In this document: piece after piece, positions 1 through 12,400 of the stretch | Layout of the letters: each line of letters begins with the position of its first letter | Numbering within the stretch: position 1 is the first letter of the stretch | NCBI GenBank assembly: GCA_010279815.1 | Contig: QEOQ01000704.1 | Location: 180,733-244,732, forward strand | Length of the DNA: 64,000 nucleotides | Reading direction: 5' to 3' | Source of the DNA: Brachionus plicatilis | Taxonomy: Eukaryota; Rotifera; Eurotatoria; Ploima; Brachionidae | Notes under the pieces: model-generated | Database searches by the model: none | Told to the model about the DNA's origin: nothing | The model's input: the letters and a program-made list of their open reading frames with translations, nothing else | Translations under genes and position numbers: made by a program

Positions 1-44
1 TTTTTGGTGACTTAGACTTTTTTTTGGGACTTTTAAACAACTCT
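1..44. mobile_element. Right end of a hAT-like CAGAGTTG foldback element, cut by the window edge
   Basis: The end reads TTTTAAACAACTCTG, the reverse complement of the terminus CAGAGTTGTTTAAAA seen in five other copies here (1589, 23996, 45377, 45903, 48508). It is preceded by the family's usual GACTTTTTTTTGGGAC segment. The left end lies outside the window, so the target duplication cannot be checked. Confidence 0.6.
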
Positions 45-54
45 GTTATAAATA

Positions 55-416
55 CAGTAGCGCTAAAATGACGTAAATTTACGTCAAATTACGTAAGTTA
101 ACGCAAAGATAGAATAGTAAAATTACGTTAATTAACTTTTATTAGCATAAATTTACGTAATTTTACAGTAAAATTTGGTAAATCTTAAGTAAAAAAATGT
201 TAAGTTATAAGATTTTATTAGATTTTATTTTCTAAAGTTGTATTAAGTTTATTTAATAAATTTTTTTAGTGATTTGACAATTCTCCATTCTTTTCAATCA
301 CTATATCAATTACCTTTAATACTTGATTAGAGTTTAAAAAAATGTAAAATAAACGTCGTCAAATTAACGTAATTTGACGTAAATTTACGTAAAACCCACG
401 TGGCGTAGCGCTACTG
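55..416. mobile_element. TA-flanked palindromic MITE (CAGTAGCGCTA termini)
   Basis: Termini CAGTAGCGCTA and TAGCGCTACTG are perfect inverted repeats, each directly flanked by TA, the target duplication expected of Tc1/mariner/pogo-type transposition. The arms carry repeated TTACGTAAATTTACG-like blocks. Near the centre is the segment ending TATATCAATTACCT that also sits near the centre of the elements at 6560 and 41553. There is no coding capacity. Confidence 0.75.
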
Positions 417-806
417 TATTTAAAAGTTTATTATATTTTTTACGGAGTGTCGTATATCAAATTGTAGAGAAAAGAAAATTCTACAACTTAGTTTTTTTAT
501 TTTTTTTTTCACTTAATTTTTCGTCAAAACAATAAATAAACAATTTAAGATAAGTAAAATAATTGATTTCTAAATTTTTGCAACATACTTTATATACACT
601 AAATTACCCAAAAGTATTCATAAAGGAATGTTTTTTTAACTAAATAAAACGGAATAAAGTACATAAAGCACAAAAGGATTTGTATATATTCAATTAAGAA
701 ATTAAAAATTAAATAAAGGACACATTAAGTACATAAAAGAAACATAATAGGTGCAGCACTCGATTTTTATTACGTCATTGGCAATAGATGCTTTATATTA
801 CATTGA

Positions 807-1155
807 CATTGTGAAATTTCATACAAAACTTCCAATACAAAACTAAAAAAATTATATAACTTTTGTTCTAAATGTCAAAAACTTGTTCTGTAAATGAAAC
901 AAAGTGAAACAGCTGTTGTTTCACCTTCTGCAGAAGTCTGCAAAATCTGTGCAAATTCTGCAAAATTGCACCCTTTTTAAAAGTATTAAAAATAAAGCGA
1001 AATTTATTTGCACAGATTTTGCAGACTTCAGCAGAAGGTGAAACAACAGTTGTTTCACTTTGTTTCATTTACAGAACAAGTTTTTGACATTTAGAACAAA
1101 AGTTATATAATTTTTTTACTTTTGTATTGGAAGTTTTGCATGAAATTTCACAATG
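807..1155. mobile_element. Foldback element of the GGCATTGTGAAATTTCA family, copy 1
   Basis: Two arms of about 150 bp are near-perfect reverse complements (CATTGTGAAATTTCA at the left, TGAAATTTCACAATG at the right), around a short spacer near 960-1000. A second copy lies at 58298-58605. The 66-codon reading frame at 868-1068 is only the palindrome read through. Target duplications are not clear here, unlike copy 2. Confidence 0.75.
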
Positions 1156-1210
1156 CCACATATATTGTTGTAAAAAAAGCAGAACATCACTGCACCTACA
1201 GTTCCATTGG

Positions 1211-1565
1211 CAATTTGAAGTTTATGATCAATGCTCAAACTGATCAAATTAAACTAAAACTATTAAATTAATTGTTATTTCTTAATAGAAATAATGCAGA
1301 GATATATTTTCGGATATAACATACTAAGTTAAATGAAAAAATAAACTCTGTAATATCAAAATGCACAATGCAAAGTGCACACCATCGAAATGATGCTATT
1401 TTAAGTGGATAATTTTTTGCAGATTTTTGCAGATTTTACAAAGTATGTTAAAACCAAAAATTTACCTCTGCACCAATTCTATCAAAAAATTAAAATTAAT
1501 TTTTTTGTTTTAGTTTGATTTGATCATTTTGAGCATCAAAAATTGATCATAAACTTCAACTTTCC
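1211..1565. repeat. Inverted repeat with arms of about 45 bp
   Basis: Arm 1 (TTGAAGTTTATGATCAATGC and on, near 1213-1260) returns as a reverse complement at about 1510-1560 (GATCATAAACTTCAA). The arms are imperfect and the interior has no coding potential. Exact ends and target duplication are not resolved. It is probably another non-autonomous transposon. Confidence 0.5.
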
Positions 1566-1588
1566 GTTCAATTATAAATAGGTTTATT

Positions 1589-1723
1589 CAGAGTTGTTTA
1601 AAAGTCACAAGCTTAAGTCAAGTCCACTTTTTTTTTTTTTGAAAAGTCCGAGCAAAGACTTGAATTTTTAAAAAAAAAAAAGTCCGGACTTGGACTTTTT
1701 TTTGGGGCTTTTAAACAACTTTG
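1589..1723. mobile_element. hAT-like CAGAGTTG foldback MITE with 8-bp TSD
   Basis: It starts CAGAGTTGTTTAAAAGTC and ends AACAACTTTG. The flanking direct repeat is GGTTTATT (1581-1588 and 1724-1731), an 8-bp target-site duplication. CAG-type termini with an 8-bp duplication are characteristic of the hAT superfamily. The element lies just downstream of the splice donor of the glycosyltransferase gene, so it sits in that gene's intron or 3' region. Confidence 0.8.
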
Positions 1724-1775
1724 GGTTTATTCAAATACAAAATTAAAAAAATATCTAAATAAAATAAAATCTTAC

Positions 1776-2964
1776 TATGATAAACATGAATGTGAAGAAC
1801 ATTATTAATATGTTTATTTTCATTTGCCGGATAATCCAATAAATCTGATAGTTGAATAATATTAAGTTGTTTAGTTTCGATCAAATGGTTCATGGCTAAA
1901 TTTTGTCCGTACAGCGATAAAACCCAGTAATGCCAATGTGGCCAAAGCAAAGCACCCAAATCGCCATTGCGTTCCGGAGGAGAAAATTCTTCATTTGCCA
2001 AATATGCCATACTGAATAAAGTCAAGTAAGAGACTAGTCTAAATTGGTCCGGGGTCGAATACCACGTAGAGCCCAGATTTGCGTGAAAGCCATACTTAAA
2101 GTTTATATGATGTCCAGCTCGTTTGAGCCTATTCATGTTGAAATTAGCTGTGTATGCTCCGCCACCCACATAAAATGCATTGCAATGTCTTGGCGACCAT
2201 TTGGCAAACAGAGGCGTCAAAAATACATCAATGTCTGAGCGTATGACAAAATTATAGCCTGACTCTTTTAAATACTCATAGCCATCAAAAGCGATAAGAA
2301 CTGAATCAGCATTGGGATAATCTGCTACAGTCTTTATCAATAAATCATTTAAAATAATGTCACTTTTTTTGCCAAATATGTTTGTTTCATAAAGCAAAAT
2401 GTTATATAATTTTTGATCAACTCTCAAATCATGGTTGCTTAATTTCCTAAGTTTCAAGGGAACATATGAAATAAGGCTACACATTGGTTTATCCAGCCTG
2501 GACTTTCTTACATTGTCAAATGAACAATTCAATTTTTGAAAAATATCTAATTTTTTTAATTGTTCATTTGTCATGTGTACAAATATAACTAAATCTGTTC
2601 TCCATTTACTTGGTTCAGTTTTGAGAATTTCAATCCAGCTTCTGTACAGCCACGCTAGCTCATTCGCATAAAAATCATATAGATCTAGAGGAAAATAAAT
2701 AATGACAGCCTTTGTGATCCGAATGTTGAAAGTAGAATTGGGCGATGGAGACGAATAATCATAAGGCGTTTGTTTAGATGGTTTGTAAGGTGGTATAAAA
2801 TTGGTTTTTAAGTTGCACCTTTGCATCCATGGATACGATTTTATATAGCTGAAATTTAATTTTTCGGTATCAGACTGGATGGCCCAGGACTTTCTTAGCC
2901 ACAAGTGAACAAGGATGTTTGAAAAAATTACGAATAGAAAAAATTTTAATCTAATTTTTTTCAT
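1776..2964 (-). CDS. DUF7164-like type II membrane glycosyltransferase, 3' exon missing
   Basis: A single exon begins at the ATG at 2964. Residues 5-22 are a hydrophobic signal-anchor, so the protein probably sits in the Golgi or ER with a luminal catalytic domain. A DxD-like nucleotide-sugar motif occurs in RSDIDVFLTP, followed by the conserved block FYVGGGAYTANFNMNRL. This resembles animal proteins of the uncharacterised DUF7164 family, which look like glycosyltransferases; donor and acceptor sugars are unknown. The frame stays open to a stop at 1711, but those last residues run into the MITE at 1589-1723. A good donor (CATA|GTAAGA) at 1776/1775, just after the family-like HIHVYH, makes it likely that a short last exon lies further left, possibly outside the window. 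The family assignment rests on remembered motif similarity. Confidence 0.7.
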
Positions 2965-2966
2965 TT

Positions 2967-3427
2967 TTTTATTCGTTCAAATAAAAATTTATTTTCCAAG
3001 AGCTTTTTTTTATTATTCTTTAAAAAACATATGATACATTGTTTATAAGAAATTAATAATAAAAATATTTTATGAGAGAAAATTTTAGAGAAACTGTTTA
3101 TTTTTTTAAACATTGTTATGAGCAAAAGCGTTTTTTAAATTTCAGAAGGTAAATTTGAAAAATTAAAATATTCTCACACAAATAAATAAAATTAAATTGT
3201 TTTGTAAAAAAATTCATTCAAATAAAAATTTCAATTTTTTTTAATTCGTTCTAAAATTAAAATTAGTTTTTAAAAAGCTTTTTTTTTTTTTATTTTTCTT
3301 TAAAAAACATATGATACAATGTTTATAAGAAATTAATAATAAAAATATTTTATGAGAGAAAATTTTAGAGAAACTGTTTATTTTTTTTAAACATGGTTCT
3401 GAGCAAAAGCGTTTTTAAAAATTTCAG
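2967..3427. repeat. Tandem duplication of about 280 bp between two genes
   Basis: The block from about 3000 to 3145 (ACATATGATACATTGTTTAT, then TTTTATGAGAGAAAATTTTA, then GAGCAAAAGCGTTTTT) recurs at about 3278-3427 with few changes. The copies are offset by roughly 278 bp. The repeat fills the intergenic space between the rhophilin stop (3459) and the glycosyltransferase start (2964). The segment bordering copy 2 overlaps the last rhophilin codons, and a decayed version follows copy 1, so the duplication probably included the gene's 3' end. Confidence 0.75.
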
Positions 3428-3458
3428 AATAATTAATTATTCAAATAAATAAATAAAT

Positions 3459-6400
3459 TTAAATTGTTTTGTAAAAAATTTCATTTTTACTATTCTTTAA
3501 TAAACCATCTGTTTCGTTCGTTTTATCGAGTTCTTTTAACTTGATTTTTCTTCTCAGCTTCTTTGACTTCACCGTGCTAGGCAATGGTGGCATTTTGTGA
3601 CTATGCGGAGTATTTTCATCCAGGTTTTTGCTCTCATTTATATTATCCGCTTCATTTGAATTAAAATTGTTGAATAAGCTCAACTTAAGAACATTTTTTT
3701 TGAATTTTCTTCCCAAAGTCAAAGTATTTGTGAGCGGTGTTTTAATGGAAGTCTGAAGATTGGTCCAAAAAACAATATTCTCTTTTGTGTCTTTACTCTG
3801 GTCTTGTTTTTGCGGACACAAATTATTTGTCGATCTAAATAAATTGTTTAGTTTATATCTTGAGCATTTTTCTTCCAAATTGTTTGAGCCATTCTTGGCT
3901 GCATGGCAAATTTTGTTGGTGAGAAAATTATTCTCGATTAAATTGACAAACGGAGATTTACACCTTGTCGAATGCATTCCATTTGGCAACTTAAAAATCC
4001 TCTGCCTCAATCGCTCTGATTTGGCAAACGATTTCTTCTCACTCTCAAACTTATTCCACCAAATATGGTTCTCAATCAAATCAGGCTCGTCTGAATTGAA
4101 GTTATTTGAGAGAATTTTTTTGCAGCTAGTTGGACTTAAAATTGCGCTTTCAGTTTTGTCACAGCAGTTTTTTATTTTATTGTTTTGGTTATCTTCGCAA
4201 AAGATTGGAACTTCGCGTGGTATTGTTTTGCAGCTTAGCAATGTCAATTTTACACTTGTTAGCTGAGAGCGAATTTTGGACACAACCTCACCATGCTTTG
4301 ACCATCGGACATCGGTGTCTTGAATGGCGATAATAAAGTCACCTTGACGTATGCCTGCGCACTTTATTTTTAATAAATTAATTTTATTTTACCATATTTA
4401 AAACTAGAAAGACCACGGGTTTTTTAAGCTCTTTTTTTTTAAATGAATAAAAACTTTTGGAAAAAAATTAAAACTTAAAAATTATTTTATTCTTCAATCT
4501 GAAATTGCATAAAATTGGCAAAATGAAATTTATTGTAGATTTTTATATTTTTACATTTTAGAGAGAAAAAAAAATCTTAAAATCAAAAAATCTAAAAAAA
4601 AAAATTCATTCAAGAAAAGTAATAATAAATTCGCAATTAATTAAAAGAGATTTTCAAAAAATTATCCTTGGTTTTTACATTTAAATTTTTTTAAAACTCT
4701 TTTTTAAGTAATTGCGAACTTATTATTACTTTTCTTGAATGAAAATTTTTTTAGATTTTTTTTTTTCTCTCAAAAATGTAAAAATATAAAAATGCACAAT
4801 AAATTACATTTTGCCATAAAATTTATAATTCTAATATTTTTGTTTAAAAATTAATATAATTTAATGTCAACAAAAAAATATACATTAAAGCCAAAACTTA
4901 CATTTTTGGTTCATTTGACACATCTAAAATAATAATTACTTAAATTTTTATTTATAAATATATAAGATAATATATTTAACATAAAATAAAACTTTGTTGG
5001 TAAAAAAAACCTTGAATTTGACTTAATTATAGCAGAATTTGAATTTTAATTTTGGACTTTAAGGTTTAAAAAAATTTGGCCTTTCTAGTGTTAAGGAAAA
5101 AAAAAATTTTTAGAAAAAAAAATTACATAAGCATATGAATTGGGATCAACATTATTGATTCTGACAGGAGAATCACCTTTGACAGTTATTCCAAAAGTTG
5201 GATTGTTGGGTAATTTTCGTAAAATGCAACTATATGGTATTGACAATTCATTTTCACTTGAGTAAACTTTTATCGGTCCTAGTAAATTAAAAAAGTCCCT
5301 AGAATCATAGTTATCGAAGACTGGATCGATTGGCTGGAGAACGACATCTTCGTCGAGAATTGCTGTAAATTTAAAATTTAAATTAAATTTAAAATTTAAA
5401 TGAATTAGCAAATGTTACAATTGATTGGAAGAAGATCGACAAGTTCTTCATCAAATTCCTCCAAATCTGTTTTTTCTAGTTGCACCAATTTTTCCAATGA
5501 TCTAAAAAAATTTTATTTTTATTTCATAAATATATTTATATTTGTGAACAAAAACAAGTTGTTGATTTATTTATTAAAAATAAAAAGTTGAAAAAACACC
5601 ATTGTCATTTGATAAAATAAAATGATTTAAAAATTTCTGCTTATTTTTGGCGAATAATTTTTTAATACCGCTATTTTTAATTAAAATACCGCTAATTATA
5701 TAAGCTTAGCTCTAATTTAATAAAAAATTATCTAAAATAATAAAAACACCTCTAAATTAATAAAATTATAATTATTAATATTAAGAATAAAAATTAAAAA
5801 ATGTTTAAAGATATTAACATCCTATGAAAAACTTAAAAAAGCAAATTAGCAAAAAATCAAAAAAAGAAAACTGATCAATGGTAATCAAAATGTAGAAAAT
5901 AAATTGTGCTAAATTTGCAACAAGCCAATGGCTAAAAGAAGATATTTTTTTGTTCTAGATGCAACTCAAAAAAATTATAATTTTTTTTAATTTTATTAAG
6001 TAAGATATTTTTTTATTATGAAACATGCAGTTTTAATTAAATTAAGATTTTTTTTAGAAAAGATGTAGTTTTTATTAAATTAGATGTTTTTTATTAGAAT
6101 ATACTATTTTTATTAAATTAAACTTAACTTTAATAGATTAGATTTATTTTTTTTAAAATAGTGGTATTTTTATTAAAATTAGCGGTGAGGAAAATTATTG
6201 GACCTAATTTTTTGTAAAATGCAACTATATGATAGTTTTTTGCTATAGAGTTACTTAAATAATAATTATTATGTTTATTCATTAAAATGTTGAAATAAAA
6301 ATTAAAAAAAGACAATCAAAAATTCTTAAGTAATGTTTGTTCTCTATAAAAGATGTAGTTTTTATTAAGCTAGACATTTTTTTATCATAGATGTCATGCC

Positions 6401-9400
6401 AGAATAATAAAACTAATTTTTTATTCAATTCTAAAATTAAAAATAAAGTATAAGACCTATGTGGCTAATATAATTATTGGAAATTAAAATGAAGAAAATT
6501 CGACTTTATTACTTTTATCACATTACCAAATATTAATCTTGAGCAAAAGTTTTCTAATTTACATGGTTTTTACTTTTTTATTTTTTTTTTAATAAATTTT
6601 GAAAAAAGTAGTTTCTATTTATTTGATTATATTCGATAATATTAAAAGTTACTTTTTTTTTACTAATTTTTATGTAAATTTAGTTAAAAAAAAGTAAAAT
6701 ATGGTAAAATAAAGTATTCTTGTAAAAAAAATTTTTTTTTGAAAGAAAATTAAGAAATTTTTATTTTTCCTAATATACTAGCAGTCCAACCATCCGCCAT
6801 TTTTGTCCAACACTATATCAATTACCTTTAAAACAAAAAATAACACAAATTTAATCTACTAAATTTTAATTATTATTTACTTTTTTTAATCGACTTTTGT
6901 AATTATTACATTTTACGTAAAATTACGTGAATTTACGTAAATTTACCAGAAATCAACTTGTCAAATCGGCACTGTATCGAATGGAAATATCTAATAAAAT
7001 GGACCATCCTTCATATTCGGCAGACTTTGCTGCTCAGATTAAAAGCTTTTGGAAAAATTCAAATTGTTTTTAATATGGCTCTATTATATCGATATCCCAA
7101 TTTTTAAATTAATTACTCTTTTTAACTAAATTAGAAATATTAATTAAGATTTACACCTGATTTAATAAAAAGTTTTTTTTTTTGAAAATTGACCTCAATT
7201 AAATTAAAACGACACCTAATTTATTTAAATGAAACCAATTTTTTTTTATACTTAAAATATCTTATCTAAAAGATTGAAATTAATAAATGTTCCATTAATC
7301 AAAAATGTCTAGTTCAGCAAGTATTCTAGAAAATAACTTTAACGATACAAGCAATGACGCTGACGACATTTCCACAAATAAAAGAAGTACACTAAAGACT
7401 TACGATTATGTTCAAGAATGTGGATCGTTGAAAGAATTAAAAAGACTGGTCAAAAATTTACATTTTGACAATGTCCCCTGGAATTTTCACAGTATAAAAA
7501 GTTAGCTGATTGCGATAAAGACACATACAAATGTAAATTTAACAAAAAAGATTGCAAAAAATCAATCTATTTCAAAGTTAAAAATGGTAAAACAAATGGT
7601 GCAGTTTATGTTTCAGACAATCAACATTCAAATCATTCAAACGATGAAATTCTGCTGCTGTTCCTCTTTAGACAAAAAAAAATTTTTATTTTCGATCACT
7701 TGGACAAATCAAAAAAAATTCGTAACACAAGAAATGCTTTGTGAAAAATGTGGAGCTAAAATGACTAGGAGAAGATTCTGGGCTTGTCCAAATAAATGTG
7801 GTAAAAAATAATATTTTTTGTGATAAAAATGAAAAAAATTTTTTTTTTAATACTTATGTTATTTTTTTAATTAATTTGGTGTCAATGTGAAAAAAAAAGT
7901 GTCATTTTATTTTTTTTCTTAATAATTGGTGTAATTCAAATAAAATTGTGGTAAAAAAATTAAATTTTGGTGTATTTTATTCAATATTTGAGGTATGTAA
8001 AATAAAGAAGTCTTTTAATATTCAGAAAACATTTTAAAAATGCACAGAGAATGGAAAATTTTGTTAATAATCATGTTGAATACTTTGAACACTTGGTAAA
8101 AAGTCTTAAAGATTATTTTTTAATATTTGCATAATTTTTATAGCTCCGTAAGTTGGTTAAAATAAAATCTTACGTTTCATGATAATGCTGCAAAATGTTG
8201 TGCAAATAGTCATCTTTGGAAAATTTTCTACAAAACGAGTGCTGTCGAATAGCTTCTTCTTGTAAAATGGTCGATTCTCTTAAGTGTGATTTAGCTATGA
8301 AAATTAAAGGATTAAAAAAATTATTTTAATTAAATTTTATTTTTTTTAATCTTACCCAGTAAAATTCGTTTTTTGTTTCCTAAAATTTTGCTACTGTAAA
8401 GCAATTGTTGATCGTGGAATAACTTTTGGAAATAATTTTTCGGAGAATTGATAGTTGTTTGTTCGTTTAAATTAGTAATAGGTACATTTATAGACTTAAT
8501 CCTAGTGCGGTCATGTAAAGAATCGAATTTTGCTTGAACTTGTTCTAAATTACTAATATTTTCTAATTCGGAAATAGTCAAAGCAAGACCGGCAAAATAA
8601 TGAGATAGACCGCTACAATAAAGTGATTTAACTTTGATTAAGAAGTACCATATCTCTGGCAAATAGTTTTTAATTGGAAGGTTACTTGACAATTTATTAC
8701 TTATTTGTTCATAAATTTGAGCCACCTTAAAAAAATATCAAAATTTTAAAATTGAAAATCTTATGAGTCTAGGAAGTTTTATGGTAGTAAGTTAACTTTC
8801 TTGACCAAAAATTTCCAGGTTTTAATTTAAATTTCAAAAGTAGATAATAATATCTTTTATCGCTTATGTTTTAAATAAACTTTTAATTTCCAAGTATTTT
8901 TCATAATCTTTTTGGCGGTTAAAAGCCATTGTCTCATTTAAATTATCTAGGAATTTTTTTCTTAATTTATTTTGTAATTCTCGAGTATTCTTGAAGAAAT
9001 TAAAAAAATCTCATGATTGAAAAATTTTTTTTGTTTGAGAAATTCTGTTTGTTTTCAAAAAAACGAAAACTGATCTAACTATTAAATCAATTGTTTAAAA
9101 TAATTCATTAAAAACATTTGATTGAACTTTTTTTTTATACACATTTTCTTACCAGTGTAATTCTTCGAAAAAATAGGTAAATTTACCAATTTAAACGTAA
9201 TTTTTCGAAAATTTACATAAAATTAGCATCAACTCCAGTATCAAATCAGCACTGTACAGTAAAAGCTCGATTATGTCACCCCATCCCTTCCGAAGACAAA
9301 TGGGGATATAATTAAAATGGGACATAATTAAAAGTAAATTTTTTCGAATAAATTTTATTTACAATACCGAAATTTTAAACATTTTTTTGTTGGAAAACAA

Positions 9401-12400
9401 AAACGAATAAAATAACATAAAAATAATCAAAAAAAAACTACCGTATCATGCAGCAAATTTAAAATTTTAAAAAATAATGCGATTTTAAAATTGCATGAAA
9501 AATTTATTTTTTTCTAAGTTATATAATTACAAGCAAAATATACTCAAATTTTGCAATTTTTGAATTTTATTTCAAAAAAATTAGAAATTAAAGTTAGATA
9601 TTTATAGAATCATTTTATTTTAATCAATTTAATTGAAATTTTTGGGCTAGAAACAATCATTTTAAATTTTTCACGCAATTTTAATATCGCATTATTTTTT
9701 AATATTTTAAATTTGATGCATGTGCTTATACCAAAATAAATGAAGTAAACTTTACCTATTAACGCATTTAATTTTTATTTTAATTTTTTTTGGTCGCGTT
9801 TATATTAAAAAATTGCATGCTGTTATAGGGTCAAGTTCCGGCTTTACCATGAATGTAATACCTAACCCTGCCTTAAACGCGAAAAAATTAAATTTGATTT
9901 TTTTTAACATGGTCCTCTCCGGAGTAACCGTGTCGCGTTTATATATAGTTCTCGAAGTAGATGCTGTGTCTATAAAATTTTATTAGCCAAGAGCTTACAA
10001 GATTTAAAAATTTCCCTAATTTGTTTAATTTGACTTAATTGAACACAATTAAATTGTTCAAATTAGAAAATTCATTTATTCATTGTATCTTCTCCTACTT
10101 CTAAAGTTATATATTTTGGTTCTAGGTCTAAATTTAAATCTTCATCAGTTTCTGTATTCTCATGGATGGGACATGTATGGGATAAAATTGCCCCTTATTT
10201 ACTTTTGAATTTATTTAAATGTTCTGCAATTTTTATGGGATATAATCAAAGCATGGGACAAAAAAGGGGATATAACAAAACTTAGTTAACAATGAAATAA
10301 ATTGAGGGAAATCGGTTCTGTAAAATTTCTGGGATAAAAATAAGATGGGATATAATTTAGACGGGACATAATCAAGCTTTTACAGTACTGATTTGTTCCT
10401 AAGGTTTTACCAAAATTTACGCGAATTTACCAAAATTTTAGTAAATTTACGGGAATTCCGGTAATTTTACGTAAAATCGCAAAAGTGAAAAACAGTAAAT
10501 TTACCGGAATTCCCGTAAATTTACCAGAATTTAACGGATTCTAGGTAAAATTTCGTAAAAACGAAAAGGGCCAAAAAAATCCAAATTTATGCAATATTTT
10601 CACTTTTTTTAGTTTTTTTTCAAAATTAATAAAAAATTTTAAATAAAAAAAAAGTATTTTTTTACGCAAATTTTCGTAAATTCTTATTGATTTTAGTGAA
10701 AAATAGTAAAAAAAAGTGAAAAAAAGTTTAAAAAAAAAGAAAAATTTAAATCAAGTTTTTTTAATATTGAAATTATTAGATACATATATTTTAGTGATTT
10801 GACCAGTCGCCATTTTTCTCAATTACAATTTCAATTACCTAATTTGAACCCTATTGAAATGTTATGGAATGAAATGAAAGAATTTGCTAGAGAAAAAATT
10901 GTGTTTACCATAGCTGATGCAGCATTGGCTATAAGAGAATTTGAAAAATCACTAACAAATGAAAAATGTAGTAAATATATAAATCATCTGAAAAAGGTTG
11001 AAATTTTAAATAAGTTTTTGGCTTTTTAAAATATTAACTTTGATAAATTAGGTAATTGAAATTGTAATTGAGAAAAATGGCGACTGGTCAAATCATTAAA
11101 ATATCTAATAATTTCAATATTAAAAAAACTTGATTTAAATTTTTCTTTTTTTTTAAACTTTTTTTCACTTTTTTTTTACTATTTTCACTAAAATCAATAA
11201 AAATTTACGAAAATTTGCGTAAAAAAATACTTTTTTTTTATTTAAAATTTTTTATTAATTTTGAAAAAAAACTAAAAAAAGTGAAAATATTGCATAAATT
11301 TGGATTTTTTTGGCCCTTTTCGTTTTTACGAAATTTTACCTAAAATCCGTTAAATTCTGTTTTTCACTTTTTACGTAAAATTACCGGAATTCCCGTAAAT
11401 TTAATAAAATTTTGGTAAAACCATAGGAACAAATCAGGACTGTACTGTATTTTCAAAAAGTAAAAAAGTAAACAGCAAAAAATATGGTCACATATAAACC
11501 AAGGAAAAATTTTTAGTCACATTTTAGGAGAAAATTTAAATTAATAAAAAATTACATGAGCGTAAATTTTTGAACAATTCACGAACGAAACGAAACGATG
11601 CTTGATGTCATATACATCAAGTTCATTCTTGGTCATAAGAAGCATCTTGGCCTTTATTTCGTAGGCTTGTGATAAAAAAATATCATAAAACAAATAAAGC
11701 ATGAACGGACTCATATCAAGACTTGGCGAATTGGAAAAATTAGTATTCAAATAATTGACACAACCAGCTGCTTTGAGCCAATAGGTCATTTGGTCATCTA
11801 GCTTCTGGTCGCTTATGTCGCAGCAAATGGCTGCCAATTGTGAGTACAAAGCTGAACAATTGAACAATATTGACGCCTTTTCGAACTGAATAGACTTTTG
11901 AGTAGACTCAACGCCATTGATGGAATCATACCAGGTGAAATGAATTTGGTTGCATTGTGAATTTTGGAAGAATCGTTTTTCTACTATATTCAAGCATTTG
12001 TAATATTCAAAAAGACGAGTCAAACTTTCTTCTGATGGCTCAGAACACAAAAGAATTGAAGACTTAAAATATTTTTTTTATTTTTTTTTAAATAAAATTT
12101 TCTAAAATTTTTAAATTTTTAAATTTACTTGTCTAAAAAAATTGAACTTTTTTATTTGCTCATCAAAAAGGTTGGGGTTTCCGCGATAATGGCTGAGAAT
12201 AAAATTTCTAAAGCCTTCGCCAAAATTCACACTACTCGACGTTTCTTTCAAGTTGACATAAATCATTATATCGGCAGTTTTGGTCAGAAACTCATCCAAG
12301 CTGTACATGTGGTTGCTTCTGGATTTATTGGTGATTAATGGTGTGTTGAAGCCAGCTGAGTGAATGGGCGTTGATTTACTGGAAGATGACGAAGGCGAAA

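Noticed and set aside
868..1068. 66-codon ORF on the plus strand
   Set aside because: It is one reading of a near-perfect palindrome; it has no protein features and is fully explained by the foldback element.
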